DNA of 64,000 nt from contig OX381710.1 in NCBI GenBank assembly GCA_947462335.1, positions 2,294,001-2,358,000 of the forward strand. Direction: 5' to 3'. The notes beneath the pieces are model-generated. The model was given only the letters and a program-made list of their open reading frames with translations, was not told the origin of the DNA and searched no databases. Made by a program: the position numbers and the translations under genes. Source of the DNA: Harmothoe impar. Taxonomy: Eukaryota > Annelida > Polychaeta > Phyllodocida > Polynoidae. Numbering within the stretch: position 1 is the stretch's first letter; each line of letters starts with the position of its first letter. Of this stretch, positions 49,501 to 61,545 are shown piece after piece.

Positions 49501-51032
49501 CCCGATTTGACAGCAACACCAAATAAACATGATGACGGTAGAGGAAAAATGGAGGAGGTCACCAAGCTGCCTACATTGTGCATAGTCTTAAAACATCCAG
49601 ATGTGCTGCATAGTATTACAATGTACTACTACATGATATGCGAAGCTTGGTCTGTATTTCTGCCAGTAAATGTCCCCTCAACTTTATAGCCTTATACTGC
49701 TTATACTTTAGCACCTCTGGTGGGTGATATAGGACATTAACTAGATCATTTAGATATGTGTGAGAGCACTTATGTATACAGATGAATCTGTATTATCTTT
49801 CATTTTTTCACTTCAAGGGAAATTAAAGTTTACTATTTTTTCCTTATCTATTTTTTTGAATTGAGCACAGTTAAAATTCACAGGACAGATTGAGGTTCAA
49901 CCTGTTCACTGCACCAATAAGACTCTTTATAACTATGCAAAAAGTGAACTATCTATACATCTGAAGTATTTTTGCAGCTTTATACTTACTGTGGTTCACT
50001 CAGTTCCCGCTGCATGAGACGGAAGGCCTGTAGCGCCCTCTTATACTCGGCCACCTCGTCGTAGCCTGGGGGGAACAGAGTATTAGTAAGGCCAAATAAA
50101 AGGTTTAAGCGAACATGGGTTTGCAAATTGGTGTAGAGAGGTTGTATTTCAATTTGTTTTCAAATCTTAAGATTATGAAAAGTGATTCGTGAATTGCAAC
50201 ATTGGTATGTGGCACATCAGAAATACTCATTAGTTCCCCAGAAAACTAGTAATATTTTTCTTACAGTTCTATTTTCGGTTATTTAGAAATGATGGGAATT
50301 TAGAATAAACAAAATGACCCCCGAGTTTGTAGAAAAAAAGCACGACTACGTAATTATTCTAAACCTAGGTTTGGGTTTGCCTGAAAAAAAAACCTTTGAA
50401 GATAGTTTGATACATATCAATGATATAAATCACACACACATAGAGAATAAACATTATTCAAAAATGTCAATGGAAGAATACATATACACTGCCCCGTGTT
50501 AGTGTTATCAGTACATGCTACACCATATCATTGACACATACTATAGATCAATGCAGCAAGAAAGGGTAATTTTTCAGAAAAGTTGTTGATAAAGTTTTTG
50601 CACATATCTGAAGTGTGGCTGACAAATACATGAGTATAACCTTAAAGTCCTGCATTTTAATATATACTATTTGAAAGATAATTATCCAGTGAATCTACTG
50701 ATGTGCGATGTTTGCAAACATAGCTATTACAGACAGTGCTATGAGGATTCTGCTAAAACTAACCGAAACACAACTTTATTATAGAAAAGTCACCCTTTCT
50801 TGCTGCATTGGTCTATAGAGTCCAGCATATAGTTGGATCGAGTAAGTATTCAAAATAAGTCTGTTGAAATAGAGAGTGTCTCCAAAGAGAATAGTATTTT
50901 AAAAAAGCAGAAATTCCTAGAATATTAAAAATGAGAGCACTAATAAACAAAGTAAGTACTGGGCTACTTACCATAGACCTGAAGTATACACAGGGTGGCT
51001 GCTAGGATGGACAACGTTGTAAGGAGACCCAT
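46550..51032 (-). CDS. Gene D: secreted cystine-knot-like paralogue beyond the transposon cluster
   Basis: Four minus-strand exons: 51032-50972, 50065-49990, 49165-49048 and 46759-46550 (TAA). Total 465 bases, 154 residues, intron phases 1, 2 and 0 as in genes A-C. The signal peptide begins MGLLTTLSILAATLCILQ. Exon 3 has CKARGDACRTLPKCCGNDHC and exon 4 CVKEDQKCQKNAQCCYGLQC, keeping C-x6-C-x5-CC-x4-C. The C-terminus WGWMPLNGECV resembles that of genes A and B. Its third intron holds a TTAA-flanked MITE, a G-rich MITE and a relic exon 4; its second intron holds an LTR-like module. Function unknown. Confidence 0.86.
46866..47425. mobile_element. MITE with piggyBac-like TTAA ends
   Basis: It starts TTAACCCTTTAA and ends TTAAAGGGTTAA, with TTAA at both borders. 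The interior has imperfect GCTGCTGCC repeats and a short ORF that I do not regard as a gene. Inserted in intron 3 of gene D. Confidence 0.6.
47630..47668 (-). pseudogene. Relic of a second exon 4 in the intron of gene D
   Basis: The minus strand shows TTACAG followed by codons for SEECVRCVPPP, comparable to the exon 4 start DGECVQCVKED of gene D. Similarity ends within about 35 bases. Confidence 0.4.
48379..48666. mobile_element. G-rich MITE, copy 1 of a family
   Basis: It begins near AGGGATTGGTAATTTTTTTA, continues with GGGGGTTGGTGGATT, and ends AATCCACCGACCCCCACTCC. Better preserved relatives are at 52139-52302 and 57000-57262. The ORF running through it is a by-product of its composition. 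Confidence 0.5.
49220..49450 (+). mobile_element. Possible solo LTR-like promoter/polyadenylation module
   Basis: A strong TATATAAG (49323-49330) is followed 74 bases later by AATAAA (49404-49409), the compact U3-R-U5 layout of small LTRs. It is opposite in strand to gene D. The ends and a target duplication could not be defined, so a stray promoter is an alternative. Confidence 0.3.
50066..50971. other. Intron 1 of gene D, nothing further seen
   Basis: AT-rich intron with no repeat or ORF worth reporting. The phrase TTGCTGCATTG recurs inverted near 50550 and 50800, a possible weak foldback. Confidence 0.4.
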
Positions 51033-51105
51033 GGTGCTGTAGTACTGAGCTGCTCACTTGTACAGCCTGAGCTGCTCCCTGCACCCTTATGTACAGTACA
51101 CTTGT
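51033..51105 (-). promoter_or_regulatory. Gene D core promoter and 5' leader
   Basis: A TATA-like TACATAAGGG (near 51091-51100) precedes two GAGCAGCTCAG motifs about 23 bases apart and CACCATGG, as in genes B and C. Confidence 0.55.
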
Positions 51106-53376
51106 ACTAAATGTATGTCTAGTCACAGTGTATTGTACTCTATTAGGCGCCAAAACGTTTGTTTCATATAACACAGCTTCAGTCATAATATAAAAGGGCT
51201 TGATTGTCTTTCAAGAGGGAACATATTGCCAAAATGAGGCAAATGGTCTGAGGCTCTAAATCCAAATTTAAAAAAATTATAATAAGGGCTTCAGTCAGAG
51301 GATATTGCGGCAGAAATTGTTGTAGAAGGGGTTGAATGTACCATATTCTGGCATTATTAGGAGGAACACATTGTTTTGCATTGGCCTTGGGGATGGGTAC
51401 ATGAAATGACCATGTACTACAATCATCTCTAGGTCAACCCCATCATAGAGCACAATGGTAATGTACCATGTAATGACATATAGATAGGCACTCCCACACC
51501 ATTGGGACCATTACTTATGATCGACAATGACATGACTACACTGATATTCCTAGGCCCCCTATACGACCAATCTCTCAGTCACTAGTACCTAACCTAGTTA
51601 GTTTTTTTGCTTCCTATATGACCAACCTAGGTAAGTTATTATTGTCAGGTTGGTCAGTACTGACCAACCCACCCTAGTCTTGTAATTTCCAGGGGGAGCC
51701 ACTGAGTGGTCATCCTAGTATCTTAAACCTGGCACCAACCAGTTGTATACAAATACAACACCAATGATGAACCTAGGTTACCCACTACTGACTGACCTCA
51801 CAGCCATTTTTGAATATAACTTTGCCATTGTGACTAACACACATATGACAAACTTAGGATAGTCTGTACTGACTCACCCTTTCAACCTATGGACTTTCAG
51901 TGTACTAGGTGGGAACCTAACACTAGTGCCATTATGAGTGGACTGCCACCACATCACTGTACTCTCCCTCATATAGAAAGGCCAAATACATAACCACAAA
52001 TACTGCTGTCTAGTCATACGGACATCATCAGTTACTAGTAGCGGCACAAGAATAGAAGAGATTTAATGGACTCTATTGTCAGGGCCAGGCACATCTTCTC
52101 ACTTCTGTAGTTCAGGGTCTATAACCTATGATGTTAGATAGTGGTCACTTTTTTAACAACAAGGGGGGTTGGTGGTTGGTGGATTTGGGGGGGGGGGAAC
52201 AAAAGATTTAAGACTCCTTGAAGAGGGGGAACCAAATTATTTCAACCCACTCTCGCCAAAATACATCGACCGCCCCCAGTTGTTAAAAAATGACCACTCC
52301 CTTAGACTGTTATGGAAGGTCCAGCCTTTGTAACCATATTAAAAATAACGTGTAGGAAAAGGTCAATGAGCCTGACTCTTCTTCTAGAGTGTTCTTTAAA
52401 GGTTGCCAGGAGCAGGGCCCCATAGTGCTCGATTCTCTTTGCAGGGAATTGAGATAATACTACAATCTCCAAAGAAAAATTTATCTGGTGACATTTGGCT
52501 TTCTGAATCTAAAAGAGAGTCAGGTTGACACTCTGTTAGTTTTTTATTTTTATTTGTATAGGCCTATCCACTTGGCACATGCTCCGCAGAGCTAGTACAG
52601 ATATTGATTGTACCACACACATGTAGTGACCAAAGTGGTTCATCAAGTACATAAATATCAGAAGCACATTGTTACTAAAATGCCATTAAATAGCATACAA
52701 GCCTAGATACATGTGTTCCAACAGCCATAAACTGATCAGCCTGGCTATACTGGGAGTAGATGAACTGAAGTCTAAAGCTGATGGTGGACTAAGCAGTTTA
52801 CATATTATTAGCTAGATGGCGCTACCCTGTATGGCCAAACCTGTGGTACAGTGGGGCCATCTAGAGTTGAAAGATGATGGGTGTCCAGCTCTGTCATTCC
52901 TTGTCCTATATACAGTCATCTACTCCAAGCATGAGTGTGCTATTCAGATTAAGCCTGTGTGTGTACCCCTCTCCTTCACTACTCCTTATTCTCAGCTAAA
53001 TGTCTTGTTGGATAATGCCAGTTATTACCAAATAAACAGCTGTTTTTACACCAAAGAAATAAATACCTAGGACACATTCTGTAGTTAGAGATGCACCTGT
53101 CAAATACTTACCTGTATGGTGACAGTGGATAATGTATGTTAGTTCATGCTACTGGCTTTATGTCCAAGACCAAGTATGTGTGAAAATGTTGAAACCCAAC
53201 AAAGAGGCCTTTCTAATCACTGCCTCTGCTGCAGAATGACCTGGCCTTAGTGCCAAAGCTGTCCCACAGAGGGGGTATGGGTGTGGGTTGGTGTACAGTT
53301 ACAGCACATGGGGGCGCCACTGGCAGACCTTACACATAGTCTGTACCTGCCTCCACCGGGTAATGGGGTCAGTTAA
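51106..53376. other. Intergenic region beyond gene D
   Basis: One G-rich MITE (52139-52302) is present. The stretch 51550-51900 has loosely repeated TGACCAACCTAGG-type phrases. No gene is supported; the 84-residue ORF at 52816-53070 has no recognisable feature. Confidence 0.45.
52139..52302. mobile_element. G-rich MITE, copy 2
   Basis: The ends AGTGGTCACTTTTTTAACAA and TTGTTAAAAAATGACCACT are inverted repeats, each followed inward by a G or C run. Confidence 0.75.
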
Positions 53377-54010
53377 ACAAAATAGAGCCAATTTGAAAGT
53401 TTCGACTGGGAGCAATCTTTTACTGGGAGCAATCTTTGACTGAGTGCAAACTTTGACTAGCTTGTTTGAAAAAGGTTTATTAAGCGCCAGCAAAATTTGC
53501 ACAAGCTCCTCGTGTAAATAATGTCCTAAATTTCAAAAGGATTGAAGAGAGAGGTGACATTGAGAGAGAGGTGACATGGGGAGAGAGGTGACATGGGGAG
53601 AGAGGTGACATGGGGGAGAGGTAACATTGGGGAGTAAGGTAACATAGGGAGAGAGGTGACATGGGGAGAGAGGCGACATGGGGGAGAGGTAACATTGGGG
53701 AGTAAGGTAACATAGGGAGAGAGGTGACATGGGGAGAGAGGTGACATGGGGGAGAGGTAACATTGGGGAGTAAGGTAACATAGGGAGAGAGCAGACATGG
53801 GGAGAGAGGCGACATGGGGAGAGAGGTGACATGGGGAGAGAGGTGACATAGGGAGAGAGGTGACATTGGGGAGTAAGGTAACATGGGGAGAGAGGTGACA
53901 TGGGGAGAGAGGTGACACAGGGAGAGAGGTAACATAGGGAGAGAGGTGACATAAACTAGGGCATGGTGAGAGAGGCGACCTACACAAGGGCATGGCGAGA
54001 GAGGCGACAT
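53377..54010. repeat. Minisatellite with unit GAGAGAGGTGACATGGG
   Basis: More than twenty imperfect tandem units of 16-17 bases fill 53541-54010, with a higher-order pattern that includes GGGGAGTAAGGTAACATAG. Bases 53390-53470 hold a related shorter motif. It is open in three minus-strand frames, which is a composition effect and not evidence of a gene. Confidence 0.93.
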
Positions 54011-54065
54011 AGACCATAACCACATATAACACTTTTTCTTCTTGTCTATGCACATCATCTACCAA

Positions 54066-54130
54066 CACTTTTGTGTAGTGGTGAGGATGTCTGTGTCCCG
54101 TGTGGGAGTCCAGGGTTCAGTTCCAATCAC
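54066..54130 (+). mobile_element. tRNA-like SINE fragment
   Basis: TAGTGGTGAGGATGTC resembles an Asp/Glu-type tRNA A box, and GGGTTCAGTTCC a B box at about tRNA spacing. The arms do not pair well enough for a tRNA gene. Confidence 0.4.
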
Positions 54131-56999
54131 CAGCTGATATAATGTTGAGAGATGTGATCTGAAGATGAGAGAGGCAATTGAAGGTGAAAATGGCTGAATT
54201 TAACATGGTAACATGGCCTTTTCGTAAAAACGACATGCAACATGGACGACATGGCACTGGGTGTGATACAAGGAAAAAATAAGTGACCTGACATTTCTTA
54301 AAATCGACATAGGACATGAGAGGTTCTTAGAGGCGACAAAGGACATGGCGATATTAAGTGACATGACATGGAATTCGACATGCGACCATGGGGACCCCCA
54401 CCCCCGTATAGACCCCCTAAGGCATGTGTCCCAGGTTCCTCGTTCCTCGTTCAGGTAACCTATCCCCTAGTTCCTCGTGCATATTGCCACTCTCGCCACT
54501 TCTTCTCTCACCGGTTCCTCATGAGAATAACGGCCGCTATTCACACAAACTCCTCGTGCCAATACCGGCTTCTGGATATCATCGTACTTCGTTTAGGAGT
54601 ATAAGTGGGTTGAAAAGTTAATCAATGGTATAACACTTTAAATTTGTAATCGGTAGCTCATTAGTAGCAATTTTGAAATTGGCCCAATTTCGTGAAACAC
54701 AGCGTTATGTGTGCATCGCTGCTATTTACCACCCTATGACATCACTACTCGGGATTCCCTCTTTGAGCAGTTTGGGATCTGGAGTCTTCCCCAGGCAGGA
54801 GGCACTGGTTGTAAACTGTGTTGATTATTACGATGTCTGCTGGTACAGTCTGTCTTACCCTCATCATCATGTGTGTGTAGTGGATCAGCCTTGTGGTTCA
54901 AACAACATCAGTGGCTGCGGAACAGGGGGGGCCGGGGTCCCAAGCCCCCCGCCCCCAACTTTAAAGTTGGGGGGGGAAGTATGTTTGGGTCTGCCAACTT
55001 TTTTGGAAGTATGAACATTTTTGACTCAGAATACCCTAGAATACACCGATCTCAAGGTAAAAATTCCTAAAATTGTCTTAAATCACAAGCTCAAACTCCC
55101 TCAGAACACAGCAATTTAATGGTAAAATTTAAAAATTTTCTATTGATCATATAATATGTTTCAAACCACTCTAAACGCACCAATTTAAATGTCAAATTCC
55201 TAAAATCTGTCGAGGCCTGCGGCCCCAAGACCCCCATTTGTAACACCCTTACACCCAGCAGGTCTTGGGAAGTGGCCCCCCCAAACTATTTTCTACCACT
55301 CCTTACCATATATATGAGCATTTATCTCGAAGTTTCTAAGGTATATCCCAAATGGTGTACCCTTTTGTGCTTTAGTTTGCTACGTAAGGCCGTGCACGGT
55401 AATCTCCTACGAGGGTTACATTGATGCATCACATTTGTTGTCTATTTGGTTTCATTCAAGTGGGAGCATTGTGTACATGTTCATTTTGCTATACCAGTTA
55501 CGGTATCTACACCTATATGATTCTGCTATACCTTCTTGCCTTCAAGCGTCCAAGAAATTTCTGATCCTCACCATAAATATGACCTTAGTTGTCTGAATAG
55601 TGTTAAACATCCATTACATGCTAGATCATTTCCAATATGTTCTTATATTCAAACCTAATGTGATTGTGTATCCTGACAAAACTGTACAAATAAAATGCTA
55701 ATAAAAATTGAATTGATTAGATGTTTTTTACCCTTTATTATTTTTTGTCTGCTTTAGATAAATAGCGCAACAGGTATTATTTCATCAATACAGCTCAAAA
55801 TAATGATGCGAGAATTTAATCCTGGTGAGTACTGTAAACACACAGATTTTAAAATTTACGAAAATATGTACAGTTTGTAATTTGTAATTTGTAATTGTGT
55901 AATGTTGCAAATTTTATCCAGTATAATCATACTACTACCATATTCCAAAATCTGCAAATATAAGTACCATAAAACTCGACCTTTAAGACTTATTACTTTT
56001 CTGACAAGACAAATTTTCTTCTCAAAGTAGGGGGTCGTCTTGAAGTAGGAGTTTTACAGTATATGTTGAATTGTAGTTTTAAGCAAATTTAATTCAATTC
56101 AAGTGAGAGAAATGTGTACGTTAAAGGTAGACTCAACAGGGCTGTAAACCTTGCAATTGGCAAAGAAGGACTTTGAAATGTTAAGTCAACTATACAAGTT
56201 AGATTTACTATGAGTTGGTTTCTGACTTTCTTCACATTGTTTGAGGTACATGACTTTTTATAGAGTACTACTTTAATTTTCCTATGGGATTATATGACAA
56301 TTATTAATGATACATATGTTAAATAATTGATTGAATTAACACAAACAAACATGTTTGTCATAAAAGACATTTATTTTTTGAGGGGATTTAACATCTGAAG
56401 ATGATGACAGCACAGATAGAGTGACATGGTGCGATCAATATTTTAAATCCTACTTAAATGTGTTCCAAATGTTAGTACAATATCATATTTGGAAGATATC
56501 GGACAAAACAATGCCATTTATGGCCATTAGGATCCCATTATTAATAAAAGGGTTCAATGTGGCCCAGGTACAGTATTTTAAAGGGTATTTTGAATGGGGG
56601 AATTATAATGTGCACTCCAAAAGTCTTAAATTGAGCATAAAAATGACAAATGACAGAACCCTAAGCTGAGTTATGGGGATAATGTTAAATAAAATAGGTA
56701 GGAGATGTTGTATGGCCATACTGAATATTTTTGTTCATTTTCAACTAAATTGATTTCTAATTTTCAACTAAATTGATTTTTGAGCCCTAATCATCGGCCC
56801 ATGTCACTGTAAGCTGACAGCATCTCGTATGCTTAACGAAGCTTCTGGGCTCAGTCTGTGCCTTCTGGACGGCCTCCCGGGGTCCCCATCCCCCGCCTGG
56901 TGTAGAGCACATCTGGGACTGCTTCTCCCTAGAGGACCACAATAGCTGAAACCAAGACCAGATTGACAGCATGTTAGTCTCATGGTTTAAGAATTATAA
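54131..56999. other. Intergenic, repeat-derived
   Basis: A G/C-rich element-like region lies at about 54914-55270 (GGGGCCGGGGTCCCAAGCCC and a partly matching segment). A TACTGTAAACA-type fragment is near 55836, and TACCATAAAACTC to GAGTTTTACAGTA near 55968-56060. No gene is seen. Confidence 0.45.
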
Positions 57000-57262
57000 G
57001 GGAGTCATCCTTTTTCAACAACAGGGGGGTAGAGGGGTTGGTGGATTTTCGGGTCAGCGGTTCGAAATATTTTTGGTCAACCCTGTGAGAGGGGTCAACA
57101 TTTTTTCAGTCCCCCTCTCAAGGCAGGTTGAAATTGAGCGTGGCTTACCCCTTAGAGCTTTAGTAACGTGCAGGCTTTTCGCTAAATAGGGGTGCACATT
57201 TTTTTGGTCCCCCTAAAATCCACCAATACCCCCCTTGTTAATGAAAAATGACCACTCCCTAA
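57000..57262. mobile_element. G-rich MITE, copy 3
   Basis: It begins AGGGAGTCATCCTTTTTCAA with a G run and ends TTGTTAATGAAAAATGACCA with CTCCCT. Same family as 52139-52302. Confidence 0.65.
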
Positions 57263-58400
57263 GCCAGACAATAACATAAAGGCTACCCCAAACAGATTTC
57301 AAAGATGTTGATTACATTTGACCTGTTCAGTTACAGAAGCAAAAGGTTTTTAGTTTAATAAGAATTTGATTAATTTTCATGATATTAGACAAATTCTAGC
57401 CGAAATTACAAATAGTTCCATGGCTTGTTGACAACAACTACATGATAAATATCAATATAAAGAGTATCTATGAAATACAACTGACTAGCTCAGGAGTAGA
57501 TTGTCCAAAGTTATAATGTTTCAAGTCCATTTTGGTCTTGCCAGTGACACAAAATCGTTTCTGTTGTATCAAATAAGATACTTTTGAATGATGAGTGGGT
57601 GAATTGAATATGTAGATGTGTGATTTTATGGGTTGCATTCAGCAGGTCTCTGCCTCTGTCAGCAGATCTGACTATAGCACCGACTTATCATTTTAAATAT
57701 GAAATTAAATCAAGATAATTGAGCATCTGGCCCGAACTGATACTCCTGCTATAATAATAAGTGTCCAGTAGATATGCATGTGCGTTGTCAAGTTGTTTAA
57801 ACAATGGCAAAGTTGATTAAATTGACTTCTATTATGACTGGGCCATGAAAACTAGCAAAAGTTGCCACTGAAACTCATTTAGGATTTTTTCAATAACTTT
57901 GGGAAAAAGTTCACACATCTAACTCACTAGATATATTCATGCCCTAGTCGAATCCAAAATATCTAACATCTACCATATTGACTAACAGAGTAATATCAAA
58001 ATAGAAATCCCATTCAGTTAAGAAACATATCACACTGGCACCAGTTTGGTAGTACCCAGGAGCTAGACTACACACACCTCCCCAAGTGACCATGGAACCA
58101 CCCCCCCCCTCCCCTCAGTGTGACCCAGTACAACATTCACACCTTTCCACAATAGCCTGTGTCCCTATACAACATGTACATGTACTCTCAACAGTGGGAA
58201 AACACATGCATGTGCAAATCTGCTGACGTCAGCAATACTGGCAATGTGGGGATACTTGGTAATGTCTGAGTATTTCTTATGTTGCTGGGACCTGTTCAGT
58301 ATATGTGGGTTATAAGTTTTATATCACACATAGAGCCCCTTATCACCAATACCTCAGCATCAACACAATTTCCCTTTTGATCATGTAACAATAACGGCAT
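57263..58400. other. Intergenic, nothing seen
   Basis: AT-rich sequence with no gene or clear repeat other than a short C tract near 58101. Confidence 0.45.
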
Positions 58401-58627
58401 TACCGTAAATTCCCATGTATAACCCGCACCTCGCGTTTAACTGGAACCCCGACTTCGGGAGAATCCCATAACCCACACCTAGGGTCTGAAAATTGTGATT
58501 TTAGTACCATTTCATACTTTCCAATACCCTTGTATTACCAGCACCTAGACTTTGAGAAGATTGTATAACCTGCACTAGAGGTTTGGTTCCCGTATAACCC
58601 ACAGATTATACACTTGAATTTACGGTA
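58401..58627. mobile_element. MITE with TACCGTAAATTC ends
   Basis: The termini TACCGTAAATTC and GAATTTACGGTA are perfect inverted repeats. Inside, phrases like CGTATAACCCACA recur. Related to the element at 1252-1415. Confidence 0.75.
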
Positions 58628-58921
58628 CTCATCACATCAGCAATGTATTCCCAAAAGACAAAGTGCTTTACTGTACTTAATAATTCAGTGAGCAGAATGG
58701 ATTCTGGTGTTTAGATCAGTTACATTTTTCCAGTGCTTGATTATATATGCATATGATCCTTGTATTTCAAGAAAATAAAGAGTGCGATATGACCCAGCTT
58801 CAACGAGTGTCTGTATGTTAATATGTGCTCATGAACGTACTCTTTAAATCGTCAAATGTATATTTTGATGAAATTAATCCGTAATTACATGAAATAAATA
58901 TAGAGATCTATTCTAATGAGC

Positions 58922-59028
58922 CTGAACTCCTGGTTTCTTCAAGCGTGGTGCATTGGATCGAATCACACTTGGCTCCTCCTTGTATGATACAATCCAATGC
59001 ACCACGGCTGAAGAAACCAGGAGTTCAG
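58922..59028. repeat. Large hairpin just after the ShKT-sushi gene stop
   Basis: Arms 58922-58958 and 58992-59028 (37 bases each, about two mismatches; core CTGAACTCCTGGTTTCTTCA) surround a 33-base loop. On the minus strand the hairpin starts six bases after the gene's TAA, so it would lie in the 3' UTR. Confidence 0.85.
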
Positions 59029-59033
59029 ACAGA

Positions 59034-59853
59034 TTATTGTGGACCTCTGTCTATGTACACACGTTTGCAGACTGGAGGTGTACCAGTGACGATGCCGTAA
59101 CCAGTACACACGCGGCCCAGGTCTCCTGACTTGAGCTTGTATCCATCATGGCACGTATACTCATACCAAGTCCCGGGTATAAATCTTGGCAAGAATCCCC
59201 TCAGGGACCCTTGATCAGCATTTTCCACTGGTGCGAGTTCAGGACACTCATTGCCCAAATATTCTGCCAAAGTCAATACTTAATAGTAACTGGACAGGTT
59301 TGACATAATCAGTGACTCCCCCCCCCACCCCACTTTTTCCAGATTTTTTCATGTGCTCCTCCAATTTTGCTACTGTCTTCAACACCTTTGTGTGACATGG
59401 AGCACTTCCCACCTGTGTTGTGCAGGTGTTAAGGCATAGAAGTCAGTAGAGGCCACTGAAGTGGGCTAGTAATCTAGCCATGGTGGCGCTTATTTTTAAA
59501 ATTAATATTTGAGGCAGTTTTTTCCGATAATCAAATCATTTTTCAAGAGCTTATTACATTGAATACTTTATTCACAAAGGCAACTAGCAAATCTAATTGT
59601 CTAATAAATTATTTTGATACAAAATATCATTAAATTCTATTCCATTTGCATAAATAGTAAAGCACTGTTTACCTGCACAATGCCCACAGGTGCGGCGGCA
59701 GTTCTCATATGAGTGTACAAGGTTCATTCTACAATAATAAAGACGCTCCTTGAGGGTTTTCAAACACAGGGCCTTGTCTTTATCGATACAGTTAGACTTT
59801 GCCTCCTGTAGGAAACAGGCAACAGCCAACAGCAGAACCACTACACAATGCAT
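59034..59853 (-). CDS. Secreted ShKT plus sushi (CCP) protein
   Basis: Two minus-strand exons, 59853-59673 and 59263-59034 (TAA), join by a GT-AG intron in phase 1 to give 136 residues. The signal peptide is MHCVVVLLLAVACFLQEAKS. The first domain, with cysteines in NCIDKDKALC, YYCRM and ENCRRTCGHC, is a ShK-toxin-like (ShKT) domain. The second is a sushi/complement-control domain with four cysteines: ECPELAPV, YTCHDGYKLKSG, RVC and PVC. It is likely an extracellular binding or immune-type protein. The ShKT fold is also used in potassium-channel toxins, but channel activity is not implied. It is unrelated to genes A-D by sequence. Confidence 0.83.
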
Positions 59854-61246
59854 CTTGAACCTTCAATGGGAGAAAAATGAAGTCCATAATTGCTAGTTAA
59901 GTGCAGGGGTCTCAAATAAGTACAGGTCACCTATAAGCAGAGGGGTAGGGAATCTGCCTCGTGTAGGAAAATATACTGTTTTTTATCAAGACGGTCAAAT
60001 ATGGCACCAGGTCAAAGATGGCACCCAGTCAAAGACTTTCAGATTGGCCCAATCTGGTGAGACACTGCCATAAGTTAGCAGGGCTTGCAGGTCCAATGAA
60101 GGCGATGTGCAGGCCTATTATTGGCTATGGGTAATTGACTTTGGAGGGCCAATTACTCCTACTGGTTGGGGGAGGGGCATAAGTGCCAGTCAGTACAAAA
60201 ACCTGCCACACACTGGCTATAGGCAGCAAAAACTCTCCTAGTCTGGCAGAAAGGTGCCAACCCGAATAGTAGGCTGTAATCTAGAGCTCCTTGCCTAAAT
60301 TCAAGTTTTCATGGCTTGTAAATCAGACTGTTATTAAGGTTTCTACAGCATGTAACAGAAAGCTAGTATATTTTCTAGCATATTAAAATGATTTATATAA
60401 TAGTATTAGTACAAACACTGGCTTTATTTTCTTTTTGAATAACAAGATTGTACTCAGATATTTGGGCCTGCAAACATTAGCCTTGGCCTGCATGGTAGAA
60501 AAGTGTTTGTATAGACTGAGGACTGTGTAAATGCCAGTGGAGGCCAATGCAGTCTAATAGCCCAAAGATATAATGATGTTGAGCGGCAACTTGTTACAGT
60601 CAATTACGTAAAAGAGAGGAAAAATAGAGCATGGCACCTCTTCAAGACGTTTTAATTTCTCTTTAAATCGCAAGGTATGTGTAGTGTTGGCTTTGATTTA
60701 AAGGTATGTTACATTGCTGATTACACACACACTTATATATTTATATATATATATATACATATATATATATGTATAAATAAATATATATATATATATTTAT
60801 ATGTATATACATACATATATATATATATATATATACAAACAACTTTACAACACTGTTTTGAATACCTAAAACATGCAAAAGGGATAATGATATTTTGCTA
60901 AACTAACAAATGTATCTCATACCTCAAGAGAAGTATGGCATAAACACCTTGTCAGCCTGAGGCAAAGATCCGCTAACCAACCTTACTGATTCATGATCAT
61001 TCCCACATTCAATGCAATGCATGAACATTGGCACTCGAGCAGACCTTTTATTGCGTAATATCACTATCTAAGCAGCTTTAAGTTCAGCAAATTCCATATA
61101 AATGTCCCAGAAAAGTCATACTGACATTTCAGGCAGCTTTAAAAGGTATTTACTGGAGTTAAAGATGATATAGATGCTTTAACAGTCCAATTTCCACTTG
61201 AATGCCATCACTCATGCATGAATAGAGAATTGAATAAGATACTCAC
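59854..61246. other. Intergenic with AT microsatellite
   Basis: A GGTCAAAGATGGCACC-type foldback fragment lies at about 59985-60060. AT/TA-rich microsatellite fills 60730-60835. No gene is seen. Confidence 0.5.
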
Positions 61247-61545
61247 CACGGTAGGTGTAGCTAACTTGGGCGTCGTTGTAGGGGTGGAGGACACCAATGC
61301 TGCTTCTGGTGGCACATATGGGTTATATACAGAGTCTGTTTCCATGGTAACGGTCAATGTGGCACCAGTGAGCAGTCCCTCTGAGCTCTCAATCAGGTGC
61401 TGCCACGTTGCACACAACTTTTTTTGGATCATTTGGCCAACATACCTTAGTACTTGTAATATGGCTATAACTAATACAACTTGACCAATGTCACCAAATG
61501 AAGAAAATGACACGCTAATACTGTAAAATGGCATCATACCTACCC
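61247..61545 (-). CDS. Candidate orphan exon encoding a hydrophobic segment
   Basis: The minus strand has a strong acceptor (a T12 tract, GTGTGCAG) and a strong donor (GTGAGTATC) around a 299-base open stretch. It encodes MMPFYSISVSF, a hydrophobic VVLVIAILQVLRYVGQ that could span a membrane, then a polar S/T/P-rich part ending TPTTTPKLATPTV. Neighbouring exons were not found, and the ShKT-sushi gene downstream has its own start. It may be one exon of a gene extending beyond the window, or chance. Confidence 0.4.

Noticed and set aside
53480..54068. Three overlapping long minus-strand ORFs rich in Pro/Ser/Leu
   Set aside because: They lie in the GAGAGAGGTGACATGGG minisatellite, which is open in all three frames because of its unit sequence.
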